From: Saururus chinensis
Lineage: Eukaryota > Streptophyta > Magnoliopsida > Piperales > Saururaceae
Direction of reading: 5' to 3'
Assembly (NCBI GenBank): GCA_035235625.1
Contig: CP141142.1
Span: forward strand, 13,422,995 to 13,486,994
DNA: 64,000 bases
Made by a program: the position numbers and the translations under genes. The notes beneath the pieces are model-generated. The model saw only the letters and a program-made list of their open reading frames with translations. It made no database searches and had not been told where the DNA came from. Shown piece by piece: positions 11,350 through 21,137 of the stretch; within the stretch, counting starts at the first letter, position 1; every line of letters starts with the position of its first letter.

Positions 11350-11480
11350 GCTTGGTTTAGTAGCTTCCTTCACCACACTGGCTGCACGGACGGTACTATC
11401 ACGCCTTGAGCAAGCTCCGCCATTGCCATCAAGAATTGACCAGCTCAACACCATCGCGAGTGAAAGTAGAGGACAAAAAT
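11350..11480 (-). pseudogene. BAHD copy B, 5' part of exon 2
   Basis: The minus strand encodes a decayed version of copy C's AVAELARGARVPSVQPV segment. Here it reads MAMAELAQGVIVPSVQPVW followed by a TGA stop where arginine is expected. The bases that should encode the HxxxD catalytic motif are scrambled by small indels. This piece shows that the ancestral order was VQPVW-RRKLLN, which exposes the frame change in copy C. It is separated from the rest of the exon by the Athila-like fragment. Confidence 0.7.
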
Positions 11481-11520
11481 AAAGCCTCCGCATGTAAGCC
11501 GGGTTACTTGCACGTACGTA

Positions 11521-12129
11521 GGGGTATTAAAGTAAGGTTGAAAGTTCAACTCAGATTGAGCTCTATTCAGTTCAATTCATATTCGAACTCGAAGTTAATT
11601 AAGCCAAACTCTAGATTCATAAAAACTTAACTTAATATTAAATATATTATTTTTTTAAATTGACACATGCATATATTACACTACATATCTATTATTTCTC
11701 TTAAATTTTAACTCTTCCTATTTAATATATTATTTTTACTTTTTTCCTGTTCCAACCGTAGTTGACCAAATTTGTTTGATGAATTATATAATATATCTCA
11801 TGGAGATCTAGAAGTATTTTTTTATGAAACTTTTTTCCCTCTTTCATGTATTAATAGTCCAAATTAGAAAACCAAAATCAACGAAGATTAGTTTTTTTTA
11901 TTTTCTAATTTAACATATTGGATCACTTACTAAATATATTCGTTTTAGTGATTTTTCTCTAAGTAACTCTGAGTCACCAATTATAAAACTAAGCAATGAT
12001 CACAAAGTATAGTAACTCGACTTGGCTCGAATTCGACTCAGCTCGAACTCGACTCGAGCCCGAAATTGAAGTTTCAAGCTCAAGCTTGAACACTCCAAAG
12101 CTCGACAATACTCGGCTCGTTAACACCCC
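11521..12129. mobile_element. Candidate hAT-like MITE
   Basis: The ends GGGGTATTAA and TTAACACCCC are inverted. The interior is rich in GCTCGA/CTCGAGC-type words near the right end and GAACTCGAAG near the left, as in common plant hAT-like MITEs. Flanking 8-mers (ACGTACGT-like and ACATGCAA-like) agree only partly, so the target duplication is weak. The element sits in the intron of copy B and has no ORF of note. Confidence 0.45.
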
Positions 12130-12199
12130 TACATGCAAGCGTAGTAAATAATTTAGTAAAATTTTGTTACGAGCACTGTTATTTACTCCCATTATTGCC

Positions 12200-12805
12200 C
12201 AATACCCCCAATATTGTTTTCTATTTAATTTTTTCTCTTTCCTTTCCCATGTAAGCCTCCTAATTCTATCTTTATTATCTTATCCCTTTTCTTATCTTCC
12301 TTCTCTTCTACCTCGGCTAGAGTTTTAGGCCAGTGGCCATAGTAGTGTTGGCACATCCCATAGACTACCAAAAAGGAGAGAGATAAAAGAAGTAAACATG
12401 GAAAAATGAAGAAGAGGAAGAGGCCAACATAGCCTGTGGTGGCCAAGCTCCGTGGCTAGATGTAGAGGTGGTTGGACCACACTCCTCGGCCTAGTCTAGC
12501 CACACTCAAGCCATCTTACTACAGCCATGCTCATTCTTTGGTGGCCCATAAGAGAAAAAGGAGAAAAAAAGGAGGAGATAGAGAAAGAGGAAGAAGAGTA
12601 GGACAAGAAAGCAGAGATAAATGTCATAATGGTAGGAGAGGGGTAGATAGGATGCCAGCCATGGGGATGAGTGATTTTAAATTAATTAATGGGGACACTA
12701 AGTAATTATGAGGGGTCCTGAGACAATACTATGGGGGTGGGAGTAACAACATTCTTTAATTTCTTTGAGCAAATTAAGTAAATATGCATGCATAGAAATT
12801 TATTT
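12200..12805 (-). other. Intron remnant of BAHD copy B
   Basis: This stretch is collinear with copy A 87-460. It includes CTTCCTTCTCTTCTACCTC, the GCCATGGGGATGAGTGAT block and the AGTAATTATGAGG block. The site equivalent to the MULE insertion in copy C is uninterrupted at about 12674-12684. Homology ends at about 12805, where a gypsy LTR piece begins. Confidence 0.65.
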
Positions 12806-13352
12806 TTGTAACGACTTGAATTTGGAGGATTTTCATTATTTAATTTCTTATTGTGTGCTATTTAAATTATAAGTTGCAATTGATGTAGTTTGAGGGGGGC
12901 AGGATGAGTTTTGAGTTGAAGGCCAAGCTTGTCAAGGGTTGGCGACACAATTTTTCTAGGTTTTAAAAATTAAATACATAGAAATTAGGTTGTTTAACCT
13001 TAAAATTTTTAGTAGAATAACTTCCTCCCTAGATAGAATCTATGGTGAAACTTATATGTTTAGAAAGTAGATAGAAAGATCTTCAAAACGTCATCAAGAA
13101 TGAGCAAATTAGAGTTCAGATGAGGAAGATACGACTATTCAAAGTTGAACATATCGTAAATGGCCTGTTTACCAAATTTAGATGTGTATTTAGGTCATTT
13201 AAGTCATTTTATGGGCTCAATTAATTAAAGTATCAAAATTTATTTTTAGATGCCCAATTAATTAAAGTATCAAAATTTATTTTTAAATGCCTAATTAAAT
13301 TACCTAAGTGAGGAGATTTGACCCAACTTCTAAGAAAATAAGAGTTTATAAT
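12806..13352 (+). repeat. Gypsy LTR fragment, 5' end
   Basis: It starts TGTAACGACTTGAATTT and contains the GAGCAAATTAGAGTTCAGAT stretch, also found inverted at about 28640 and 44650. It is therefore the start of an LTR of the family at 27205-28816 and 39722-44824, here in plus orientation. It is interrupted by the CACTA element at 13353. The far end was not found. Confidence 0.5.
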
Positions 13353-14523
13353 CACTATAAAAAAAGGGGTTATCAGCGATACACACATAACGACGTTTTG
13401 GAAAACAGTTGCAATATGTGTTATATTTACACACGATCGATGCCGCCTCCTCCCATATACATGACACATCCCCACTCTCCCGCGTTTTCCCGTCTCTGTG
13501 CGCGCCCATTTTCGGGGGATTGTGGGTTGTTAGCGATGGGATTTCTTCTCCTCTTCGTGCCAATCGAATTCCTAGACCGCCAAATCTCCTTCACCCACTT
13601 TGGAATCAGCTTAAAGCACCGTATGTGGAATCGACTTCGGTACTAATCACAACCAACAGCCTTCTTCGCCCAAATCCCCTGCCTTCTTCTGACCTGCATC
13701 ACCTTAATTAATTCCCAGCAGCCTTCTTCCGATTGACGACTGCCGCATCACCTTCTTCCATCTTCAGTAAAAGCTCAAGTCTTCTACTGGACTTATTCTG
13801 ATAGGGAGGTGTGGATCGAACAAGATAAAGATTTTCATGAAGACGCTTAAGGCACCCAATTGGAGATCGAAGTGATTCCAAAGACACGGTATTTTCAGTC
13901 TCTTCTCGTTCTCCCCTTTCCCTACCCACTTCGATTCTCTGTTTGCTTTTTATTATCTCTGTTTTTGTTAGGAATACAGGAAATTTCTTGTTTTAGATTA
14001 AGCAGGAGAGATGAATTGTTAGATTTGCATGGAGAAGTTGAGATATCGTAATTAATTGGTAAAGGATTTTGGATTCTCTGATTTGGGCTGTGGAAATTAA
14101 TTTTTCGTGGTTGGAATTTGGCAGTAATGTATGTCAATCATTTAATGGGTTCTCTACTTTTTTTGTCTGATTTAAGAAAAAACTAATCACTGCCTTCTTT
14201 TCATTTATACAATCTGACGCTAACAATGGTTTTCTTTCACTGAAAAGTATACTAGTTGTTCTTATGATAATGTTTTTTTTTAAATTTCCTTCTCATCATT
14301 TTTCCCCTTTCATTAAATAGCCACTTCACTTAAAAGTATACTAGTTGTTCTTGTAATTGTGTTTTTGGCAGTATATAATGATGCAACTTTTGTGTCTTTA
14401 GGAGATTTTAATTGAAGTTAACATATTGCAACTACTTGTCTGTAAAGTGTATGGATGTCATTATGTCAATCTAGTGGCAGTTTTGATGGAAATTATTGCA
14501 TTTTACTTTGTTATTTCCTGCAG

Positions 14524-15593
14524 ATGAGTCTTGTTATGGAGATGCTACCAAAGTCTCTACAATATTTGGAATAGTTGGAACAATTAGATTGCTGGCAGGT
14601 ATATTCTATGGTTGAGTTAGATCTCAAAACTGGGTAGCTCATATAAAAATCAATTGTCATCTTGTAATAGGTATTTGATTTGATAACGTCAAGAAGTTTT
14701 TAAACTTGTAATATCTTTTATGTAGATGCCTATTTTGCCTTGTATACTATGACTTACCCCTTTTTACAATAATGGCAGTTTTCATTTAGCACCATTATAC
14801 AAAAAAGAAATCTTGAATGATTTTTTCTTTTCATAGATCCTCTCTTCCTTGCGTCTGACTTCCAAACTCCCTTTCACACTGTATGAACCTTCACTTGATT
14901 TAGAATTCAAATGCATACAAAGTTTTCTTCAAGCAAGATGGGTCGTGTTCCTTACATAGTTTAGTCAGAAGTTGTTTCTCTGCCTATAGACTTAATTAAT
15001 ATCTTAAATCTATTATAGAAAAGAAATATGTATAGTAAATCTATTTTCTTGGTAGAGTAAATATGTACTGTAGATGCACAATGAACAGATATGGTATGTG
15101 TGAAAGATTGACTCTAGAAAAGTATAGAAGTAATTGGGTTTATTAATACGTTTATTTATATGAGAACTTTATATGGCTCTAAATCACATGTAGTGTGTCG
15201 TTATTTCTTTAGGTTATCAGCCAATTTCTAAGGTCCTTCTTTGGTATGATACAAGGACTTACATTCTTGTAATCACTTCAAGAAAGAAAGTTGGTTCTTA
15301 TCTTGGTCTCCCTGTTTTTCTGTTTACGTCTATGAGAGTTTTTCCCTGCAATGAAGCTTTGAAGCATTCTACAACTCAAGAAGTATGATTTATTTACCTA
15401 TCTTCCTGGTACTAAAATCTTATTGTTCGTAATATCACTTTATCAATTATTTAAGTTTTCCTTCATACCTAGTGCTTATTTATATGCAACTATTGTACAG
15501 AAACGAGACAAGGCTTATTTTATGACTCTCTTAAAAACTGTGGAAACAACCCCGGGGGCTGTATTATTCATATGAAGTAGATTTAACTGTAAG
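14524..15593 (+). pseudogene. Captured SAC-domain phosphoinositide phosphatase exons (SAC6/7/8-like)
   Basis: Three exons with their introns can be read. 14524-14598 gives GDATKVSTIFGIVGTIRLLA. 15256-15382 gives TYILVITSRKKVGSYLGLPV through PCNEALKHSTTQE and ends at a GT donor. 15501-15593 follows an AG acceptor and begins KRDKAYFMTLLKTVETTPG. These match, in order, the start of the SAC domain of plant ER-type SAC phosphatases (SAC6-SAC8 group), which dephosphorylate phosphoinositides. The last exon carries one extra G in a G run near 15555 that shifts its frame away from the expected LYYSYEVDLT. The catalytic CX5R part of the domain is absent. Introns are kept, so the capture was at DNA level. 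Whether the copy is transcribed cannot be seen. Confidence 0.83.
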
Positions 15594-16469
15594 GTGAGTT
15601 TTTTTATAACACTGCATGAAATCATAAGGGAAAGTAAAATTATCTTGACTGCAGCCCATAAATCCTAAATAAGGAGTATTACTGCCTGCTGTTGGTCTAT
15701 CATGCATATTTCTCGTTTGGGCTGAAATTGTGGCCTGAAATGCTGTATGTTAAGTCATCATTTTCCATCATTCTGAGGTTGCAGTCAAAGATTCCTCTCT
15801 TGTTAAACGATCGGCATCTATTGGCTCCAAATTTTTGTCACAATATGCATGAGCATGAACTTCCTGCTTCAAAGGAGACTAATTAAGTATGATTTGAAAG
15901 GGAATTTGCATGGATATGCATTTTCTTCATACAACATTAGGCACTTTGTATTTCAAGTCATTAACACTTACGAAATACTGATCATGACACCAGCTTACGG
16001 ACAACATGCAAGCTATCAGATGAGAGAAGAAATAAGCCACTTTGGAAGCAGGTATGGTACATGATATTTAATAGATATTGAGTGGGGAATATATCTTAAT
16101 AAATGACATAGAATAAACTGCACCATTTTATGAGCTCTATATGAGATGGTCATGGGTTGGTCACAGAAGTTGCTTTTCATCTTAAGTCTGTTGCTGGCTT
16201 ATTGAAATTAGTTGCTATATCTATTCTTTTAAGTTATAGTAAGACACTTAATTTCAATTATCAACTTCAATTACTTAAATGTTAGAATCTAAGAAGTGGG
16301 AGTTCTGATACATGTGTGCTTAGTATTATAGCGTTGTATATGTATTTTCTTTTGGCAAGCCATTTTTTTTTCTTGGTTTCATTGTGTCTGAATTATATTT
16401 ATATATATTGCTTGTGCTACAGTTGTTTTTGTCGTCACTGAGAGATAGGTCATCACAAGTTTCTTGCTC

Positions 16470-16672
16470 GCAGATCAAAATATTAGAGCATATCAGGGCC
16501 TCGCCTTATAGAAGAAAGGTAACAAACATTATTTTATGTCTACTTGAGCTCCTCCTGCAAGTGGCAAGGACATTGAGAGGCTTCACAAGTCCACCATGCT
16601 TATAGTTCACAACTTGTTGAACATTGAAGAGCATTTGACAGGCATTATTGAGATCTCAAGCACAGTTTCAAC
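16470..16672 (+). pseudogene. Second exon-like block in the CACTA element, unidentified
   Basis: The segment giving IKILEHIRASPYRRK ends in a GT donor at about 16518. Downstream, 16568-16672 reads KDIERLHKSTMLIVHNLLN then IEEHLTGIIEISS with no stop. The codon-like composition and splice site suggest another captured gene, or later exons of an unknown host gene. I do not recognise the protein and it is not an obvious part of a SAC phosphatase. Confidence 0.4.
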
Positions 16673-17029
16673 TTTTTTTTCAACATTTTATGTTTTTGTT
16701 GTCTAAATGAGATTACCCTTGTGTTGTTATGTCTGGCTAGGTATGGTGCTTTGTACATGAGTTTTCATAGTTCCAAGTTTCATTCACACGAAGATTTAAT
16801 TTCTAAATCCTTATAGATTGGGATGGGGATTTTTTTTACTTAATTAAGGTCTTTGGAAGATTTATTTGTAAATAAAACTGATTAAAATAATAGTTGTGTA
16901 TTTTCTTTATCTATTGTTCAAATGTTCAATTTTTTTACTCTTGTTTCTATCCTTATAGCTTGCTGAGACTCAACCTTTTGACTATGTGTAGCAAAGGATG
17001 TATGCAACCCTTCTAAATGGCGTTAATTG

Positions 17030-17503
17030 TTGTAAAATAATGTTGCTAATATTTTTAGCGACGTTTCTAAAACGTTGCCAATATTTTTAGCGACGTTCCT
17101 AAAACGTCGCTAATTCCTTTATATGATTTCTATACATATGTAGCAACATTTCTAAACGTCGTTAATTGTTATCGAAAAAGGTTACTAATATTTTTAGTGA
17201 CGTTTCTAAAGTGTTGATAAATCTTTTTTACGATTTCCCAACATATATAGCAACGCTTCTAAATGTCGTTAATTGTTATCAAAAAACGTTGCTAATATTT
17301 TTAGCGACGTTTTATAAAACGTCGCTATTAATTATAATAGCGATATTTTGTATAAACGTCACCACAAACGTCGCAAATACTTTTAGCGACACGACCTTTA
17401 GCGATATTTGTATAAAATGTTGCTAAAACTAAGTTTTAGCAACGTTTCAAATACTTTCAGCGACGCTTTTGAAATGTCGCTAAAACCAAATTTTTTTGTA
17501 GTG
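17030..17503. repeat. CACTA subterminal repeat array
   Basis: More than a dozen direct and inverted copies of a short motif close to TTTAGCGACGTTTCTAAAAC are packed before the right terminus. Subterminal arrays of this kind bind the transposase in En/Spm elements. The same core occurs at 8690-8938 and more sparsely after the left end (13370-13400). Confidence 0.7.
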
Positions 17504-17506
17504 AAT

Positions 17507-18417
17507 CCTTATACTTATTAATAGAGTATCTTAGGGGTCGACGAAGGAGAGAAGGACAAGAGAAAAAAAACACAGAAAATGACACAAAAGGGCAATTCAA
17601 AGATCAAGACTAAGCCTCAACCAGTATCTCTTTTGGGAAAGCGGAAGAGCGCAGAGAGCAAAAAGATGTGTTGGAGAAGGGTCTAGTTACTATAGAAGAT
17701 ATTGAGATAGCTGTTGCCGATGGGACTTTGCAAGATGCTGCTAATGGTACTCGTAATTCAAAGAACAAGGCACCAACGAGATTTCATTAGAAGAAAGGTG
17801 GGAAGTTGAGGATAAAAAAAATAAAATGAAGTCTAGCCTGACTATTGGCGCTAGTAATGCGTGGTTCCAGTGGCATCAAACTTCTAAAGCCATCAACCTC
17901 CTCACCTATGTAAGGAGATCCCAGGAAAGCCAATGCTTGTCTTGCGAGTTGTCTGCTGGGATTCGCCATGCCAGCCATTACTACAAGGAGATATCACGGT
18001 TCACAATTGAAAAAACAGGCCTTAGCAAGCTCTTCAACACATTTTGCGGAAGCACTGAGATGAGAGTCATGATGCTTGGTTGGGATGCAGCTTCTACCGA
18101 CTCAAATTGATGGACAACATCATCATGGAGCACAGTTGATGGCGTTGAGCTGTGCTCTATTGTAGGGGATGAATGAAGGTACTGTGTATCTGTGGATGTT
18201 TCATGGCTCTGTGGTGGAACTAGCATATGACAGGTTTGACATGGTTATCTTACGAGTTTTCCTTTTATATTTACTATTGAACGAATTTTAAGAATGGTGT
18301 TGCACCTTATTTCCATCAACGTAATAGTTATAGTTGTGATTGCAATGAGATTGCGCCCAGACCCACCAGCATTCTAGACCATTAGCCACCCATTGTGAAC
18401 AAAGCATGCTCTGTTTT
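17507..18417. other. Unassigned DNA between the CACTA element and copy B exon 1
   Basis: Reading frames exist on both strands (for example 17826-18110 plus and 17981-18226 minus), and one plus-strand stretch near 17690 reads EDIEIAVADGTLQDAANGT. I recognise no family. It replaces the distal part of exon 1 and the proximal intron of copy B, so it is probably insertion-derived. Confidence 0.35.
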
Positions 18418-18535
18418 CTTCATCGTCTATGTCTGATAGCAGCTTCCACTCATGTGGGGTGGACGCGACAGGTATCACAAGTACGGGTTCTTGCTTCCTA
18501 ACGCAGATTTTCAGCTCAGAGGAGGCTTGAATAAA
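18418..18535 (-). pseudogene. BAHD copy B, truncated exon 1
   Basis: The minus strand encodes ASSELKICVRKQEPVLV and then TPHEWKLLSDIDD, nearly identical to the N-terminus of copy A. The start codon is lost: the position of ATG in copies A and C is AAG here (18526-18528). Homology stops after about 38 codons, at the DDQE segment. Sequence upstream of it (18536-19400) is still collinear with the copy A and C upstream DNA. Together with 8250-8675 and 11350-11480 this defines one dead gene spread over about 10 kb. Confidence 0.8.
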
Positions 18536-19400
18536 TCCAAAGAGGAGAAGGTAAATGACACTAAGGTGTACGATGAATGTGTTGGGCTGACATGCTGTGC
18601 TTTTGTACGTATTCTCTTCGAGTCCATACTTCAATGAGTCTGTCACATGAGAATTCAATTCCCTTTGTGAAAGCGTCACCAGCGGAGTACATGGTGTACA
18701 CGTTAATGCGTGCTAGCACAAGTTAACGGCTAACACATACGACATCATGTACATTAGTTACCCCATTCGTGAAGCTTCGCCACATGATACTTGTGCCGAG
18801 TCTCGGAGATTCACTCTCGACTCTCCTATTGCCATGCTGGAGATATCAAAAGATTGGGCAGCCCCTTGATTAGTGACTCTCCGATCTTTTGTTTATTATT
18901 TAGGTTTGCATAAGTACACAGAAAATTACTGCATATGCCAAGTAGGTATTGGTATTGAGCACCATTTTCCTGTAAACACTACACGTACGTACCAAATTAG
19001 TAATTTTCTGAATTTTTTGGTGTCCATTCTTTTTCTCATTTAACAAATGTTGTTCATGAGTCAGGTTAGGGTCATGGTCATGTCAGAACCACTTTGAATT
19101 TATTTATACTCGTATCTAAAGAATTAACACCTTATGTAATGAATCATGTTGGTGAAAGCACACTTCCAAATCACACTTTAGAACTTCTAATATACAAATA
19201 GTACAAGTGCAAGTTAGCAGCTAACGTATTTGACATCACATGAATCATATGTATGCCATCGATTATGTGGATGGATGGTGAAACTTCACTACTTATCCCG
19301 CTGGTGAAGCTTCATGATTGGATTTAACTATGCCACATGATACTTGTGTTGTGGTGGATGTACTTCCTCAGCTCTCCTCTTGCCATGCTGGATAGTAACA
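18536..19400 (-). other. Upstream region of BAHD copy B
   Basis: This matches copy A 2042-3430 with deletions. It includes the TACTGCATATGCCAAGTAGG and TTTCTCATTTAACAAATGTT blocks. The Stowaway MITE present in A and C is missing here. Homology stops at about 19395. Confidence 0.6.
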
Positions 19401-20517
19401 AGAAAATAGCTATTGTGACATACATAGTATCACATAGATTATTTTAGCGTAATATCCTATACAACTTTAAAAATGAGTCCGGATACATTTTATTCATATC
19501 TCGAAATTCATTCGATTGCACTTCCAATTTTTGTTTCAAGTATTGAAATGGAACAATGTGAGAGATGTCTATATGTATGTAGTATATCTAATTCTTCAAT
19601 TATAGACAATATAGTTATCATGGATATATACATAGAGTCATGCAATATATCTTCCATTTTCATTGTTATTGCAAAATTCAAGAGTCATCAGATCAAGATA
19701 TTCACAAAATACATTTCTCACAAAAACCGATTCCCATAAGACCATCCACATAAATTCATTCACGCATACCCATTCAAATAAATCATTCACTTTTAAGTCA
19801 TCATCGTAAAACTACAAACATCAAAACATTCACATAAATTATCTATTTAAACCACAGTGTTACCTACATCCACTTAAACCATCTACAAGCCAATTTAAAT
19901 GAAAAGAGACTACCATGTCTACCTAAATAAGTCATACTACCAATCAACTGACTTCTACCACCAAATCAAACTACCATGTCCACCTAAATAAGTTCTTCAA
20001 CTGACCTATACTACCAAAATAGACTACCATGTACTCAGCTTATGCTCTAACCATCTGCGGCGTTCTTCAAGTGGAAGACTCACAAACACATGATGATATT
20101 CAAATTATTCTAGAAGAGCTTAAAACAAATCATACAAAATAGTTTAAAAGTTACAAGTTATATGATATAATATAATTAATTTATTGTAATTTAAACAAAA
20201 CTAACTTGAAGGTACTCAAGTCATGCTGCTTTTGGAGTGGTTACCTTTTGTGCATGTCTATCCCATCCAAACCTAGAATTGCATGGCATTAACTCCTTGA
20301 AAGACATTATCTTTTCCTTTAGAACTCTCAACTTATTCTTAAGGTGGGTTTTTGTCTTATTGCTATTACATCTTGAATTTCACTTTGGAAGGACTCCTTC
20401 TATCAGCACCTACTTCCTAAATGTCCCATTATCCAATTGATTGTCATTGTTCACCTCCTCAACCAAAAGTTTAATGAGTTCTTTTGTTTTAGTAGTTGAC
20501 GAACATACGATTTTGAG
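19400..20517. other. AT-rich repeat DNA, unassigned
   Basis: I see no gene. There are imperfect repeats of words such as ACCATGTC and CACCTAAATAAGT near 19910-20040. It lies between the copy B flank and LTR-like DNA, and could be part of an LTR. Confidence 0.3.
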
Positions 20518-21137
20518 CCAGAGAAAGGCCTTACCATGAAATTGATCCGAGCCGGATTAACCCCTCGATGAACCGGTGATTTTTACCAAAGTTTACTGCT
20601 TTACTGGGATTGCATCAGTATACATTTAGACGGAACTTGACTTCATGGTCAAAACTCACAATATAACTAGAAATTTTAAAAATCACCATTTGGAACACAA
20701 GAAAAAAAGGACTTTGCGGAGTTTTTTTGTGTTTCACTATTTGAACATTTGAAATCGACTAGAGATTTTTTCAAAATCGCCCATGAGATTGGTCAAAAAT
20801 ACAAACTATTTGGTTGTAAATATGAATTACAACGCCCTAAGTTGCTAATTGGGCTCATTTTAGGGCTGTAAATATAAATTATAAGATAGCGTGAGTTCTG
20901 ATTTTTAACCCATCTCACGGGTGATTTTGAAAAAATCTCTAATCGATTTCAAAAGTTCAGTTGTGAGACGCAAAAAATTAAGTTTGATATTAAAACCCAT
21001 AGAAATGAAATTAAGCCTGGTTAAAACCAAAATTACCAACCTTAACCTCAAAATCAAGTCAACCTGTAAATTTAAGCAAAACCATAAATAACACATAATG
21101 AAATCAAAATTAAACCAGGTTAGAGTTTGAGATCTTA
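20518..21137 (-). repeat. 3' LTR (part) of the Tekay-type element
   Basis: On the minus strand TGTAAGATCTCAAACTC starts right after a purine-rich tract, as an LTR should after its polypurine tract. Continuing, it includes an imperfect inverted repeat (about 20743-20792 against 20908-20965). The far part (20518-20890) recurs in the opposite orientation at about 30000-30413. The outer LTR end was not identified. Confidence 0.5.

Larger units (their letters stand above)
13353..17503. mobile_element. Complete non-autonomous CACTA (En/Spm) element carrying host gene exons
   Basis: The left end reads CACTATAAAAAAAGG and the right end, on the minus strand, CACTACAAAAAAATT. Both fit the CACTA terminal consensus. 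The flanks are AAT at 13350-13352 and AAT at 17504-17506, the 3-bp target duplication expected of this superfamily. The 4151-bp body has no transposase. It contains plus-strand exons of a SAC-domain phosphatase gene (14524-15593), a second exon-like block (about 16470-16672) and a dense subterminal repeat array (17030-17503). It lies in a gypsy LTR fragment within the disrupted copy B gene. The boundaries rest on exact terminal and TSD matches. Confidence 0.85.

Noticed and set aside
13409-13711. A 100-codon plus-strand frame near the CACTA left end as a gene
   Set aside because: It overlaps frames on both strands, has no recognisable domain and probably lies in captured 5' flanking DNA.
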